Part shown: positions 43,396 to 52,231 of the stretch, piece by piece
How positions within the stretch are numbered: the stretch's first letter is position 1
How the letters are laid out: every line of letters begins with the position of its first letter
Translations under genes and position numbers: made by a program
NCBI RefSeq assembly: GCF_916858675.1
Contig: NZ_CAKASM010000023.1
Span: forward strand, 1 to 60,781
From: Sphingomonas sp. Leaf21
Lineage (GTDB): Bacteria > Pseudomonadota > Alphaproteobacteria > Sphingomonadales > Sphingomonadaceae
Length of the DNA stretch: 60,781 bases
Direction of reading: 5' to 3'
The notes under the pieces: generated by a model
What the model was told of the DNA's origin: nothing
Databases searched by the model: none
The model's input: only the letters and a program-made list of their open reading frames with translations

Positions 43396-46374
43396 ATGCC
43401 GCGTCGTGCCGTTTTGTCGGATGAACAGCGCGCGTCGTTGCTCGCGCTGCCCGACGATGAAACCATACTCGTCCAGCACTGGACGTTGAGCCACGACGAC
43501 CTGGCCGTCATCGTGCGCCGGAGGCGGCCGCATAACCGGCTCGGTTTCGCTATCCAGCTTTGCGCGCTGCGCTATCCCGGTCGCCTGCTCCGCCCCGGTG
43601 AACTGATCCCCGCCGCCCCGCTCGCGTTCGTCGCCGAGCAATTGCAGGTCGCGCCCGAGGTGCTGGCCGATTACGCGACACGCGGCCCGACCCGGTACGA
43701 ACAACTCGATGCGCTGCGCGATGCGTTCGGGTTTTCGCCACTCAGCCGGCCGCTGCGGACGACATTGCAGGAATGGCTCCTGCCGATCGCGCTGACGACG
43801 ACCAGCGGGGCCGGGCTGGCGCGGTTGCTGCTGGGCGAGTGCCGGCGACGGCGCATCATCATGCCGGGCATCAGTGCGGTCGAACGGATGGTCGCGCAGG
43901 GGTTGCTCGATGCCGAGCGCCATGTCGCCGAACACCTCACCCAAGGGCTGGATGCCGGTCAACGCCATCTGCTCGATGCCCTTCTCCTGCATCATGCCGG
44001 TACGAACATGAGCAGCCTCGGATGGGTGCGACAGCCACCCAGCAAGCCCGGTCGCAAGACGTTCGCCGTCATCACCCAGCGGCTCGCGCTGCTCCGCGAT
44101 ATCGGGATTGATCCCGATATCGCCACGGGCATCCATCCCGAACGCCTGCGACGGCTATGTCAGGAAGGGGCGCGGCTGACCGCGCAACATGTCCGGACGC
44201 TGCAAGCGACGCGGCGTCGCGCAATCCTGGTGGCGACCGTACTCGAAACCATCGTCACGCTCACCGACGATGCGGTGCTGATGTTCGACCGTCTGCTGGG
44301 CCAGATGTTCCGGCGCGAGCAGAACAGCGCGGACACCGCGCTCAAGCGCGACCGACGTACCATCAACGGAAAAATCCGGCTGCTCGCCCGGCTCGGCGAC
44401 GCCCTGCTCGCCGCCAGGGTGTCGGGTGGCGATCTCGCCGCTGCGGTCGAGGCCGCGATTGGATGGAACGATCTTGGCCGTGAGGTCGATGAAGCCCGCA
44501 AGCTGATCCGCCCCGATGCCGTCGATCCCGTCACGATCGCCGCGACCCACTACCCCGTTCTCCGGCAGGTCGGTCCCTCGTTCATCGCATCGTTCATGTT
44601 CGGGGCGGTGCCGGCCTGCCATGCGCTCGCGCGAGCGGTCGCGATCATCCGCGACCTTCATCTGGGTCGTTTGCGAAAACTGCCGTCCGATGCGCCGGTC
44701 GGCTTTATCCGGCAGGCTTGGCGTCGGCGGATCGGCCCCGGCCTTCCCAATCGCCGGACCTATGAACTGTGCGTGCTGGTGGAGCTTCGCGACCGGCTGC
44801 GCGCCGGAGACATGTGGGTCGAGGGAAGCCGGCGCTATCGTGCCGTCGAACAACAGCTCATTTCCGGTCCCGTCTTCGCCGCCATGCGCGCGGCCGGTCC
44901 CCTGCCGATCCCGGCACCGGATACCGCCGGTGTCTGGCTGGCGGAACGACGCGCCCGCCTTGCCCGTCGATTGGCGGAGGTTGAACGGAAGGCGGAAACC
45001 GATGCGCTGGAAGACGTGCAACTAAGTCTTGGCAGGTTGCGGATCTCGCCGTTGAAGGCCGTCACGCCCGAGGAAGCCGACAGCGCGCTTGCGCCGCTCT
45101 ATGCCCATCTCCCCACTATCCGCATCACCGACCTCCTTGCCGAAGTCGATCGGTGGACCGGATTTAGCCAGTGCTTCACCCATCTGCAAAGCGGGCGTGT
45201 CGCCGATGAACCCCGCTCGATCCTGACGGCAGTGCTCGCCGATGCGACCAATCTCGGCCACACGCGCATGGCGGAAGCCTGCAATCTCGTGACCCAGCGC
45301 CAGCTTGGCTGGCTGGCTTCATGGCATCTGCGCGAGGAAACCTATGGCCGCGCGCTCGCCCGGTTGGTCGATGCCCAGCATACCGAGCCACTAGCCGCCC
45401 TGTTCGGGTCCGGCACCTCGTCCAGTTCGGATGGTCAGAACTTCCCGCTCGACCGCCGCGGCCAGGCGACTGGTGCGGTCAATCCGCACAAGGGGGCGGA
45501 GCCTGCCGTCTCCTTCTACAGCCATGTCTCTGATCGCTACGCGCCGTTCCATTCCACCGTCATTTCGGCGTCGGCGAGCGAGGCAGCGCAGGTGCTCGAC
45601 GGGCTGCTCCACCACGGTGCCGATCTGCATATCGAGGAGCATCACGTCGATGGCGGGGGCGTGTCCGACCATGTGTTCGCGCTATGCCACCTGCTCGGAT
45701 TCCGGTTCGCACCGCGCATTCCGAACATCGCCGCGCGCCGTCTCCACCTGTTCGACGGGATCGAACCCGGCCCCGATATCGCGCCGCTGGTCGCGGGCAG
45801 GATCGACGAAGGTCTAATTGCTGCGCACTGGGACGACGTGCTGCGCCTGGGAACCTCGATCCGCACCGGCGTCGTGAGCGCGTCGATCATGCTGGAACGG
45901 CTTGGCTCCTATCCGCGCGCCAATGGCTTGGCCCTGGCGCTGCGCGAGATCGGCCGCGTCGAGCGCACACTGTTCACGCTCGACTGGATCGAGCAGCCCG
46001 AACAGCGGCGTCGCGCGACGCGCGAACTCAACAAGGGCGAGGCCGAAAATGCACTGAAACGCGCCATCTTCTTCCACCGGGTCGGCCGTATTCGCGACCA
46101 TGCACTGCAAGCCCAGAGCCATCGCGCGAGCGCGCTCAATCTCGTCGCGGGTGCCATCGTCCTGTGGAACACGACCTACCTGCAAGCCGCCCGGATGCAT
46201 CTCGCCAACCTCGGTCGGCCGGTCCCGCCGGATCTGCTGCAACACCTTTCGCCGCTCGGTTGGCAGCACATCAACCTCACCGGCGATTATCTGTGGACCG
46301 ATCCCGATACGCCATCATGCGCCCTCAGACCGCTTCGTCAGACCCGCGCCGTCGAAGGACCGGCAAGATCTTAG
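43396..46374 (+). CDS. tnpA: Tn3-family transposase (complete)
   Basis: A full 992-residue DDE transposase of the Tn3 family (DUF4158 N-terminal domain, then the DDE_Tnp_Tn3 domain). The N terminus is MPRRAVLSDEQRASLLALPDDE, and the catalytic domain includes ITDLLAEVDRWTGFSQCFTHL, SSSSDGQNFPLDRRG and ERLGSYPRANGLALALREIGRVERTLF. The start ATG is four bases after the resolvase stop. Its end lies just before the right terminal repeat. It appears intact, so the element may be mobile. Confidence 0.95.
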   Translation: MPRRAVLSDEQRASLLALPDDETILVQHWTLSHDDLAVIVRRRRPHNRLGFAIQLCALRYPGRLLRPGELIPAAPLAFVAEQLQVAPEVLADYATRGPTRYEQLDALRDAFGFSPLSRPLRTTLQEWLLPIALTTTSGAGLARLLLGECRRRRIIMPGISAVERMVAQGLLDAERHVAEHLTQGLDAGQRHLLDALLLHHAGTNMSSLGWVRQPPSKPGRKTFAVITQRLALLRDIGIDPDIATGIHPERLRRLCQEGARLTAQHVRTLQATRRRAILVATVLETIVTLTDDAVLMFDRLLGQMFRREQNSADTALKRDRRTINGKIRLLARLGDALLAARVSGGDLAAAVEAAIGWNDLGREVDEARKLIRPDAVDPVTIAATHYPVLRQVGPSFIASFMFGAVPACHALARAVAIIRDLHLGRLRKLPSDAPVGFIRQAWRRRIGPGLPNRRTYELCVLVELRDRLRAGDMWVEGSRRYRAVEQQLISGPVFAAMRAAGPLPIPAPDTAGVWLAERRARLARRLAEVERKAETDALEDVQLSLGRLRISPLKAVTPEEADSALAPLYAHLPTIRITDLLAEVDRWTGFSQCFTHLQSGRVADEPRSILTAVLADATNLGHTRMAEACNLVTQRQLGWLASWHLREETYGRALARLVDAQHTEPLAALFGSGTSSSSDGQNFPLDRRGQATGAVNPHKGAEPAVSFYSHVSDRYAPFHSTVISASASEAAQVLDGLLHHGADLHIEEHHVDGGGVSDHVFALCHLLGFRFAPRIPNIAARRLHLFDGIEPGPDIAPLVAGRIDEGLIAAHWDDVLRLGTSIRTGVVSASIMLERLGSYPRANGLALALREIGRVERTLFTLDWIEQPEQRRRATRELNKGEAENALKRAIFFHRVGRIRDHALQAQSHRASALNLVAGAIVLWNTTYLQAARMHLANLGRPVPPDLLQHLSPLGWQHINLTGDYLWTDPDTPSCALRPLRQTRAVEGPARS

Positions 46375-46407
46375 CGTATATCTGGGTCCGTTCTATGTAC
46401 TGACCCC
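46370..46407. repeat. Right terminal inverted repeat of the 8.4 kb transposon
   Basis: CTTAGCGTATATCTGGGTCC to TACTGACCCC: the reverse complement of the left terminal repeat apart from one base. The transposase stop codon lies at its inner edge. The next base begins the truncated traA reading frame. Confidence 0.9.
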
Positions 46408-46409
46408 TG

Positions 46410-48584
46410 GTGGCGCTTGGCAAGGACGGGCGGGACCAGGAGCGGTTCACCAGTCGCGACATGATCGCGACCGAGGCGCGGCTAGAGAAGGCTGGCGACG
46501 AGTTGGCGGGCCGCGGCGATCATGGTGTGTCCGATCGGCAGCGAACCGGCGCGCTGGAGGCGGCCGAGGGGCGGGGATTGGTACTATCGGGCGAGCAGCG
46601 CGACGCCTTGGACCATATCACCGGGCGCGACGGGTTGGCGTCCGTCGTCGGCTATGCGGGCACAGGCAAGTCGGCGATGCTGGGCGTCGCGCGCGAGGCT
46701 TGGGAGCGCGAGGGCTACCAGGTGCGCGGAGCGGCACTGTCCGGGATCGCGGCCGAGAACCTTGAGAGCGGGTCCAGCATCAGCTCGCGCACGATCGCCA
46801 GCCTTGAGCATGGCTGGGCGCAGGGTCGCGACCAGCTTGGGCCGAAGGACGTGCTGGTGGTGGACGAGGCCGGCATGATCGGCACCCGCCAGATGGAGCG
46901 GGTGCTGGCCCATGCGTGTGACGCCGGGGCCAAGGTCGTGCTGGTGGGCGATCCCGAGCAGTTGCAGGCGATCAAGGCGGGCGCGGCGTTCCGGTCGATC
47001 ACAGAGCGGCACGGTGCAGCCGAAATCACCGAGATTCGTCGGCAGCGCGAGGACTGGCAGAAGGAAGCGACACGGGCCTTTGCTACCGGCCGGACGGCCG
47101 AGGCGCTGGACGCCTATGCCGCGCACGGCATGGTCCATGCGGCCGACACGCGCGAGGCGGCACGGGCCGAGCTGGTCGATCGCTGGGACCGGGATCGTCA
47201 GGCCGAGCCGGACAAGACCCGCATCATGTTCACGCACACGAACGCCGAGGTGCGCGAACTCAACCGGGAAGCGCGCGAGCGGGTGCGGGCGAGCGGCGAA
47301 CTGGGCGAGGACCGGACCGTCGCGGCCGATCGGGGCGAACGCGATTTTGCGGCCGGGGACCGGATCATGTTCCTACGCAACGAGCGGTCGCTGGGGGTCA
47401 AGAACGGCACGCTCGGCACACTGGAGCGGATTGAGGACGGGCGCATGGGCGTCCGTTTGGACGGCGGACACAGCGTCGCCTTCGACCTCAAGGACTATGC
47501 CGCGATCGATCACGGCTATGCGGCGACGTTCGGCAAGTCACAGGGCGTGTCGGTCGATCGCGGGCACGTGCTGGCGACGCCGGGCATGGATCGTCACAGC
47601 AGCCACGTCGGGATGACGCGGCATCGCGACGACGTGCAGCTCCACTACGGCCGCGACGACTTCGCCGATCAAGGCCGGCTCGCGCGCATGCTGTCGCGCG
47701 ACCGGTCGAAGGATATGGCCGGCGACTATGCTCCGGAGCGCAGTAGCCAAGACTATGCCCGCGCCTTCGCCGACCGGCGCGAGATCCGGTTCCCGGAACT
47801 CGCGCGCCAGATGGTCGAGAAGGTTCGCGACAAGGCGCGCGGGATGTTCGCTGGATTCAGGCCAAAGCCCAAGAGGGAGCAAGGGGGGGCGAATAACACC
47901 GGTGGCATGTCCGCCCTTGGCGACCGAAGCCGTGAAAGGGGGGCGATTAACACCGGGGACAGATCGGGGCTGGGCAACCGGAACCCCGAAAGGGGTGCGA
48001 TTAACACCGCCGCCTTGTCTTCGCGTGAGATGCCGCAAGAACAGGCAACGGCGATCCGGCGCTATGCGCGCGCCGTTGCCGATATCCACCGTATGCGTGA
48101 GCAGGGTCTGCCGGTCTTGCCGCATCAGGAGAGCGCATTGCGGCGAGCTGGCGAGGGAGTGGATGGCAGTGTTAATCGCCCCCATGCTTCGCATGACCTC
48201 GCATCAGCGCTGGCGCGTGATCCGAACCTGATCGAACAGGCGGCGAGCGGCGACACGGGCGGTGCGGTGCGGGCAATGGCCGAGGAGCAGCGTGTCCGCC
48301 TTGATCCGGACGCGCGCGCAGATCGGTTTGTCGAAGGCTGGCAGGCGATGCAGCGCCAGCGTGTCGGGCTGGAGCGCTCCGGCGACACCGCAGGTGCCGA
48401 GCGGTTGCAGGCGCGCATGGAGAAGGCGGCAGGCGGGCTTGCCCGCGATCTCCAGCTTGAGTCCGCGCTTCGCCGTCGTGCGCCTGAACTGGAGATCAGG
48501 ATCGAGCGCGAGCGGTCGATCGGCGACGCGCTGGCGCGGTCAATCGAACCGCGCCGTGACCGTGACAGGGGCATGAGCCGGTAG
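46410..48584 (+). pseudogene. traA: TraA relaxase/helicase lacking its relaxase domain
   Basis: The reading frame starts right at the transposon end with LVALGKDGRDQERFTSRDM, equivalent to about residue 288 onward of the complete TraA at 17.5 kb. The helicase motifs are kept (VGYAGTGKSAMLG, VVDEAGMIGTRQMERV, GVSVDRGHVLA). The N-terminal Tyr and HUH relaxase domain is gone, so it cannot nick oriT. A few hundred residues are clearly homologous but not identical to the first copy, so two related plasmid backbones are joined here. It contains an 18-residue tandem repeat (see repeat entry). Confidence 0.9.
47885..48010 (+). repeat. 54 bp tandem repeat inside truncated traA
   Basis: Three direct copies of GGGG(G/T)GCGA(A/T)TAACACCG spaced exactly 54 bases (GCGA at 47889, 47943 and 47997), giving an in-frame 18-residue repeat with the motif RGAINTG. 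A single inverted copy, GTTAATCGCCCCC, lies at 48171. The complete TraA does not have it. It looks like a later insertion or expansion in the linker. Confidence 0.8.
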
Positions 48585-48635
48585 AGTTCGTGCTTTCGGA
48601 TAGGTTCGTGCTTTCGCGCGGGAAAGAGGGGCGAC

Positions 48636-49319
48636 ATGGACGAGGACGATCACGAACGGGATGCGGCAGCGGAGGCGTTCGAGGGCGTGCGCGGTGAGCT
48701 GGCGTTACTCCGGCGGGCGATCGAAGGGATCGCTGCCCGTGACGACCGGCCCGATCCGCCCGACTATAGCGAGACGCTGGGGCAAATTACCAAGCTGGCG
48801 ACCGCCACCTACCAGCGCGCCGAAATCCTGAAGAAGGCAGCGGAGGAAGAGACGGTTGCGCGGCAGGTCGCAGCCCGGATCACTGGAGCCGTCGCCGAGG
48901 ACCGGCAGGCGGTGAAGACCGCGGCCGGCGAGCTGCGCGACGCGACGCGTGCCTTACAGGGGGTAACCGTGTCAGCACGTCGCGGTGACGAGCAGAACCG
49001 CTGGCTGGCGTGGACGGCGATCGGCGGGATTGTCGTCGGCATGATCCTTTGGGCGGTGTTCGCTGGCATCGTCGCGCGCGCCATGCCTGAGAGCCTTCAA
49101 TGGCCGGAGAAGATGGCGGCGCGCACGCTCGCCATGCCCATGTGGGAGGGCGGCCAACGCATGATGCGAGCTGGCGACGCGCAGGCGTTCGCCAACGTCA
49201 CCGCCGCGGACCGGCTGGTGATCGCCAATCGCGAGGTGGTGGAGGCGTGTCGAAAGACGGCGCTCAGGCAAAAGAAGTCCGTGCGATGCACGATCAGCAT
49301 CACCGCAAGCGAGCTGTAA
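48636..49319 (+). CDS. DUF6118 family membrane protein
   Basis: A 227-residue protein with an N-terminal helical part (EAFEGVRGELALLRRAIEGIA) and a coiled region to residue 115. One TM segment follows (WLAWTAIGGIVVGMILWAVFAGIVARAM), then a C-terminal domain ending in CRKTALRQKKSVRCTISI. DUF6118 genes are commonly placed after traA in sphingomonad plasmids. The last three codons overlap the first AGCT box of the periodic array. Confidence 0.75.
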   Translation: MDEDDHERDAAAEAFEGVRGELALLRRAIEGIAARDDRPDPPDYSETLGQITKLATATYQRAEILKKAAEEETVARQVAARITGAVAEDRQAVKTAAGELRDATRALQGVTVSARRGDEQNRWLAWTAIGGIVVGMILWAVFAGIVARAMPESLQWPEKMAARTLAMPMWEGGQRMMRAGDAQAFANVTAADRLVIANREVVEACRKTALRQKKSVRCTISITASEL

Positions 49320-49474
49320 AACGATCATAAGCGAGCTGTACGCCGAGATGGATACAGCTCACAAAAAAAGTATTTGCAGCTCGCTTGCATCCTTTGTCCA
49401 GCTCGGGCATTTTAGGGGATACAGCTCTGGTGAAAATATGAGCGAGCTGTTCGCTCTAAACCGATAGAGCTGTG
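49311..49474. promoter_or_regulatory. Array of eight AGCT boxes at 22-23 bp spacing
   Basis: AGCT starts at 49312, 49334, 49356, 49378, 49400, 49423, 49445 and 49468, so the steps are 22, 22, 22, 22, 23, 22 and 23. The first two and last two are GAGCTGT, while the four in the middle read (A)CAGCTC on the same strand, giving F-F-R-R-R-R-F-F. This places all boxes on one face of the helix (two turns). The DndB-like gene starts 11 bases after the array. It resembles an operator for a cooperatively binding protein or an iteron. Confidence 0.75.
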
Positions 49475-49484
49475 GAGAAGTGGA

Positions 49485-50549
49485 ATGTTGGAAGTTCGAG
49501 TCCCTGCCATGCGCGGGAAGATGGGTTCGCGTACCTATTACAGCTGCCTCATGCCCATGCAGGGGGTGCCGCAGTTCTTTAAGTTCACCAACTGGGTAGG
49601 CATCAGCCCCGAAGATCGGGAGCAGCGTGTCCTCAACGACAAGAGAGTCCCAGACCTCGCCGCGTATATCGCCGAGAATGAGGAGGATTATCTTTTCTCT
49701 TCAATCACCGCGTCCTACAAAAGCGAGCCGCGGTTCGAGCCATTCGCCGAAGGACTGGATATCGGTATCCTTGTCCTGCAACTCGGCGACGAACTCATCA
49801 TCAACGACGGCCAACATCGGGCAGCCGGTATCGTTAGAGCGATTGAGAACGGCGTTCCGATCAACCGCGATGCCATCTCGGTATTGTTGTTTCCGTGGGA
49901 GTCGACGGGTCGAGTTCAGCAGATGTTTTCGGACCTCAACCGCTACGTGCAGAAAACGTCGAAGTCGCTCGACATTCTGTTCGACAAGCGGGACGACATC
50001 GCTGCTGCCACCCTTGCAATGATCGAGAAGGTGCCGGTTTTCCGCGAGCTGACAGACAAGGAAAGCGTTTCGCTTAGCGTCAAATCCACCAAGCTGTTCA
50101 CCTTGGCAGCGCTCTACGATGCCTGCGTCGAGCTGCTGAAGGGGCGTGAGAAGCAGGACATCGTGACCAACGCGGGTCTGCTCGCCGATTACTGGAACGC
50201 GATCGCGGCGCACATGCCGGAGTGGTCAAAGGTGCTGAACGGTCAGAAGTTGGCGATCGAGTTGCGCCAGGAGAAGATCGTATCTCACTCTACCGTCCTG
50301 CGGGCGCTGGGCGGTTTGGGCGTCGATATCTTGGATCGGCCGGATTGGCAGGCGCAGCTTGCGGCGCTCGGCAACATCGATTGGTCGAAGAAGAACCCGG
50401 AGTGGGAGAATGTCTGCGTCGTGTCCAATTCGGTGGTGTCGAACCGCCAGGCACGGGCCGCGACCAAGGCGTTCATCAAGGCCAAGATCGGTCTGTCTCT
50501 CACTGACGGCGAGAAGAGAGCGCTGCCCGACCAGGCGGTAGCCGCCTAA
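49485..50549 (+). CDS. DGQHR-domain protein (DndB-like)
   Basis: A 354-residue protein. LIINDGQHRAAGIVRAIE is the DGQHR signature of DndB/DbpB, and MFSDLNRYVQKTSKSLDILFDKRDD is also typical. DndB proteins bind DNA and regulate the dnd phosphorothioation genes. No dndA, C, D or E is in the window, so it is an orphan. The periodic AGCT array directly upstream could be its binding site. A terminator-like hairpin follows, then a DUF3892 gene. Confidence 0.88.
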   Translation: MLEVRVPAMRGKMGSRTYYSCLMPMQGVPQFFKFTNWVGISPEDREQRVLNDKRVPDLAAYIAENEEDYLFSSITASYKSEPRFEPFAEGLDIGILVLQLGDELIINDGQHRAAGIVRAIENGVPINRDAISVLLFPWESTGRVQQMFSDLNRYVQKTSKSLDILFDKRDDIAAATLAMIEKVPVFRELTDKESVSLSVKSTKLFTLAALYDACVELLKGREKQDIVTNAGLLADYWNAIAAHMPEWSKVLNGQKLAIELRQEKIVSHSTVLRALGGLGVDILDRPDWQAQLAALGNIDWSKKNPEWENVCVVSNSVVSNRQARAATKAFIKAKIGLSLTDGEKRALPDQAVAA

Positions 50550-50570
50550 CTCGCCGGCTGATGTGGATGA

Positions 50571-50596
50571 AGAGGGAGGCGGCACAGCCCCTCCCT
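50571..50596 (+). terminator. Terminator after the DndB-like gene
   Basis: GAGGGAGG (50571-50578) and CCTCCCTC (50589-50596) form an 8 bp stem followed by GTTTT. This fits a moderate Rho-independent terminator between the DndB-like and DUF3892 genes, so the second gene may be expressed at lower level by read-through. Confidence 0.65.
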
Positions 50597-50617
50597 CGTT
50601 TTCAAGGGATAGACGTT

Positions 50618-50848
50618 ATGGGCAAGAAGGTGATCGACGCGAAAGCGGACGCAAAGGGCAACATCACTGCTGTAAAGCTGAGCGGCAACAGCGGGTTCAC
50701 CCCTTTGGAGACGGCGATGCGCATGGCCGATAAGGGGCAAATCGATAACGCGCATTCGGTTAACAGGGCGGGGGCGAAACCCCACCTGCGAACTAATCCC
50801 AACAGCCAAACCAGCGATAATCTCGATGATATGGCGGGGGATAAGTAG
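50618..50848 (+). CDS. DUF3892 family small protein
   Basis: A 76-residue protein. ITAVKLSGNSGFTPLETAMRMADKGQI and the ending PHLRTNPNSQTSDNLDDM match DUF3892. Function unknown; such proteins are found near defence genes. It begins after GGGATAGACGTT, with only a weak ribosome site. It follows the DndB-like gene after 68 bases and ends 10 bases before palindromic site D. Confidence 0.7.
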   Translation: MGKKVIDAKADAKGNITAVKLSGNSGFTPLETAMRMADKGQIDNAHSVNRAGAKPHLRTNPNSQTSDNLDDMAGDK

Positions 50849-50857
50849 AGTGTTGCG

Positions 50858-50891
50858 GCCGGTGTCACAAACATTCGGTTGTGACACCGGC
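50858..50891. repeat. Palindromic recombination-like site D
   Basis: Perfect 13-base arms, GCCGGTGTCACAA and TTGTGACACCGGC, around ACATTCGG. Aligned to the consensus its core is GTGTCACAAACA, TT, CGGTTGTGACAC at 50862-50887. The right arm equals that of site A. It closes the DndB/DUF3892 block and opens the STAS/HATPase block. Nothing else is visible between it and the gene at 51182. Confidence 0.6.
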
Positions 50892-51181
50892 AAACTACTG
50901 GTCGGCTTAAACGGCCGATCGATTATTGCAGAAAATCTACGAGGTCGTTCTCCCGTTCCGTCCGATATCGGTGCCGTAACACGTAACGGATAGGCGAAAT
51001 CGATTTCTCTTTGGTCTCCCGAATAAGTCGGCAATCTTGGACCTGATCCGCTAAACCTGGGTGTCTAGTGCGAGCGCCGTGCGCCGAGATCGGCTGGTTC
51101 AGCGATCGATAGAATGGACTAAATGTCGGGCTTGTTGTTCAGCGCCGACCAAGCCTACTCTCGTTCCGGGGAGATGAAGGC

Positions 51182-52231
51182 ATGTCGAGACGACTGAGGC
51201 TGACGCGCTTCGCCGACGTATCGCTGGATGATCCGTTCTTTGATAGCTTGAAGGCGGGCTACGACGAATTTCCACGTTGGTTTGCCAGCAAGGCCAATGA
51301 GCCGCTCTACGTCGTCGACGACGGTGAGAGCGTCAGTGGCATGATCTATCTCAAGCGCGAAGACGGGGTCGTCGAGGACGTTGTTCCCCCGCTGCCCGCC
51401 GAAGCTTGGCTGAAGGTAGGCACGCTGAAGATCGACGGCGCTGGCACCAAGCTCGGCGAACGGGCCATCAAGAAGATCCTCGACACGGCCATAGCCCGCG
51501 GGGCGAACGGCGTCTACGTCACCGTCTTCGAAGTGCATCAGGCGCTCATCGCGTTATTCGAGCGCTACGGCTTCCGCCACTGGGGCACCAAGACGACCGG
51601 CAACGGTGTCGAGCAGGTCTACGTCCGCTCCCTGGTCGATCACGACGACGCCCCGCTGATGCGCTACCCCTTCATCAGGGCCGCCGGTAAACGGTATTGG
51701 CTCCTGGCGATCAAGCCGGAGTTCCACACCCAGCTGCTCCCGGACTCGATCCTCAACAACGAGCCTGAGGAGATCGTTCGCGACGTCTCCCATGCGAACA
51801 CCATCCATAAGGTATACGTTGCGCGGCTGGCGCTGCAGCGGATGTCGACGGGCGACCCGGTGATCTTCTACCGGACGACCGATCGGCCGGGTCAGGCGAG
51901 GTTCCGCTCCGTGGTGACCTCGGTGTGCGTGGTCGAGGAGGTTCGCCAGCGACGTGACTTTGCCGACGTTGATGCCTTCCTGGCCTATACGAGTCCCCGC
52001 AGCGTCTTTTCTGAGGCCGAGCTGCGGGAATTCTACGAGACCTGGCATCGGCTGTCGGTCGCCAGGATGACCTACAACGCCGCCTTCGGGCGGCGGACAA
52101 TCCGGCAGAACCTACTGGACGAGGGCCTCCTTAACCCCCAACAGCGCCCGGACTTTATCGAGCTGTCTCAAGCGACCTTCGATCGGATTCTCGAGCTTGG
52201 AGAGGTGGATGCGCGTATTGTTATCGATTAG
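51182..52231 (+). CDS. GNAT domain fused to a PUA-like domain
   Basis: A 349-residue protein. The N-terminal 150 residues are a GNAT-like domain (VSGMIYLKRED, LGERAIKKILDTAIARGANGVYV, ALFERYGFRHWGTK). The second half (from YPFIRAAGKRYWLLAIKPEFH, with VYVARLALQRMSTGDPVIFYRT) resembles PUA/EVE-like RNA- or modified-base-binding folds. AGATGAAGGC precedes the ATG. It overlaps the ASCH gene by 23 bases, so the two should be made together. Joining acetyltransfer and nucleic-acid binding suggests an RNA or nucleoprotein substrate. Confidence 0.7.
   Translation: MSRRLRLTRFADVSLDDPFFDSLKAGYDEFPRWFASKANEPLYVVDDGESVSGMIYLKREDGVVEDVVPPLPAEAWLKVGTLKIDGAGTKLGERAIKKILDTAIARGANGVYVTVFEVHQALIALFERYGFRHWGTKTTGNGVEQVYVRSLVDHDDAPLMRYPFIRAAGKRYWLLAIKPEFHTQLLPDSILNNEPEEIVRDVSHANTIHKVYVARLALQRMSTGDPVIFYRTTDRPGQARFRSVVTSVCVVEEVRQRRDFADVDAFLAYTSPRSVFSEAELREFYETWHRLSVARMTYNAAFGRRTIRQNLLDEGLLNPQQRPDFIELSQATFDRILELGEVDARIVID

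Larger units (their letters stand above)
37965..46407 (+). mobile_element. Tn3-family transposon with amino-acid/peptide cargo
   Basis: An 8.44 kb element with nearly identical 38 bp terminal repeats, outer bases GGGGTC(A/G)GTACATAG. It contains LysR, a D-threonine-aldolase-type enzyme, RidA, a serine hydrolase, a resolvase and tnpA. The 5 bp flanks, ATGAA on the left and TGGTG on the right, do not match, and it lies in different genes on the two sides (tnpA of element 1 and traA). So it was followed by recombination or deletion after insertion. The first 277 bases inside the left end hold no gene. Confidence 0.88.

Noticed and set aside
37960..46412. Clean insertion of the 8.4 kb transposon with target duplication
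   Set aside because: The 5 bp next to the two ends differ (ATGAA and TGGTG), and the host genes on the two sides are different.
49311..49474. CRISPR array
   Set aside because: The spacing is regular, but the repeated unit is only five to seven bases and the boxes change orientation. There are no long identical repeats and no cas genes in the window.
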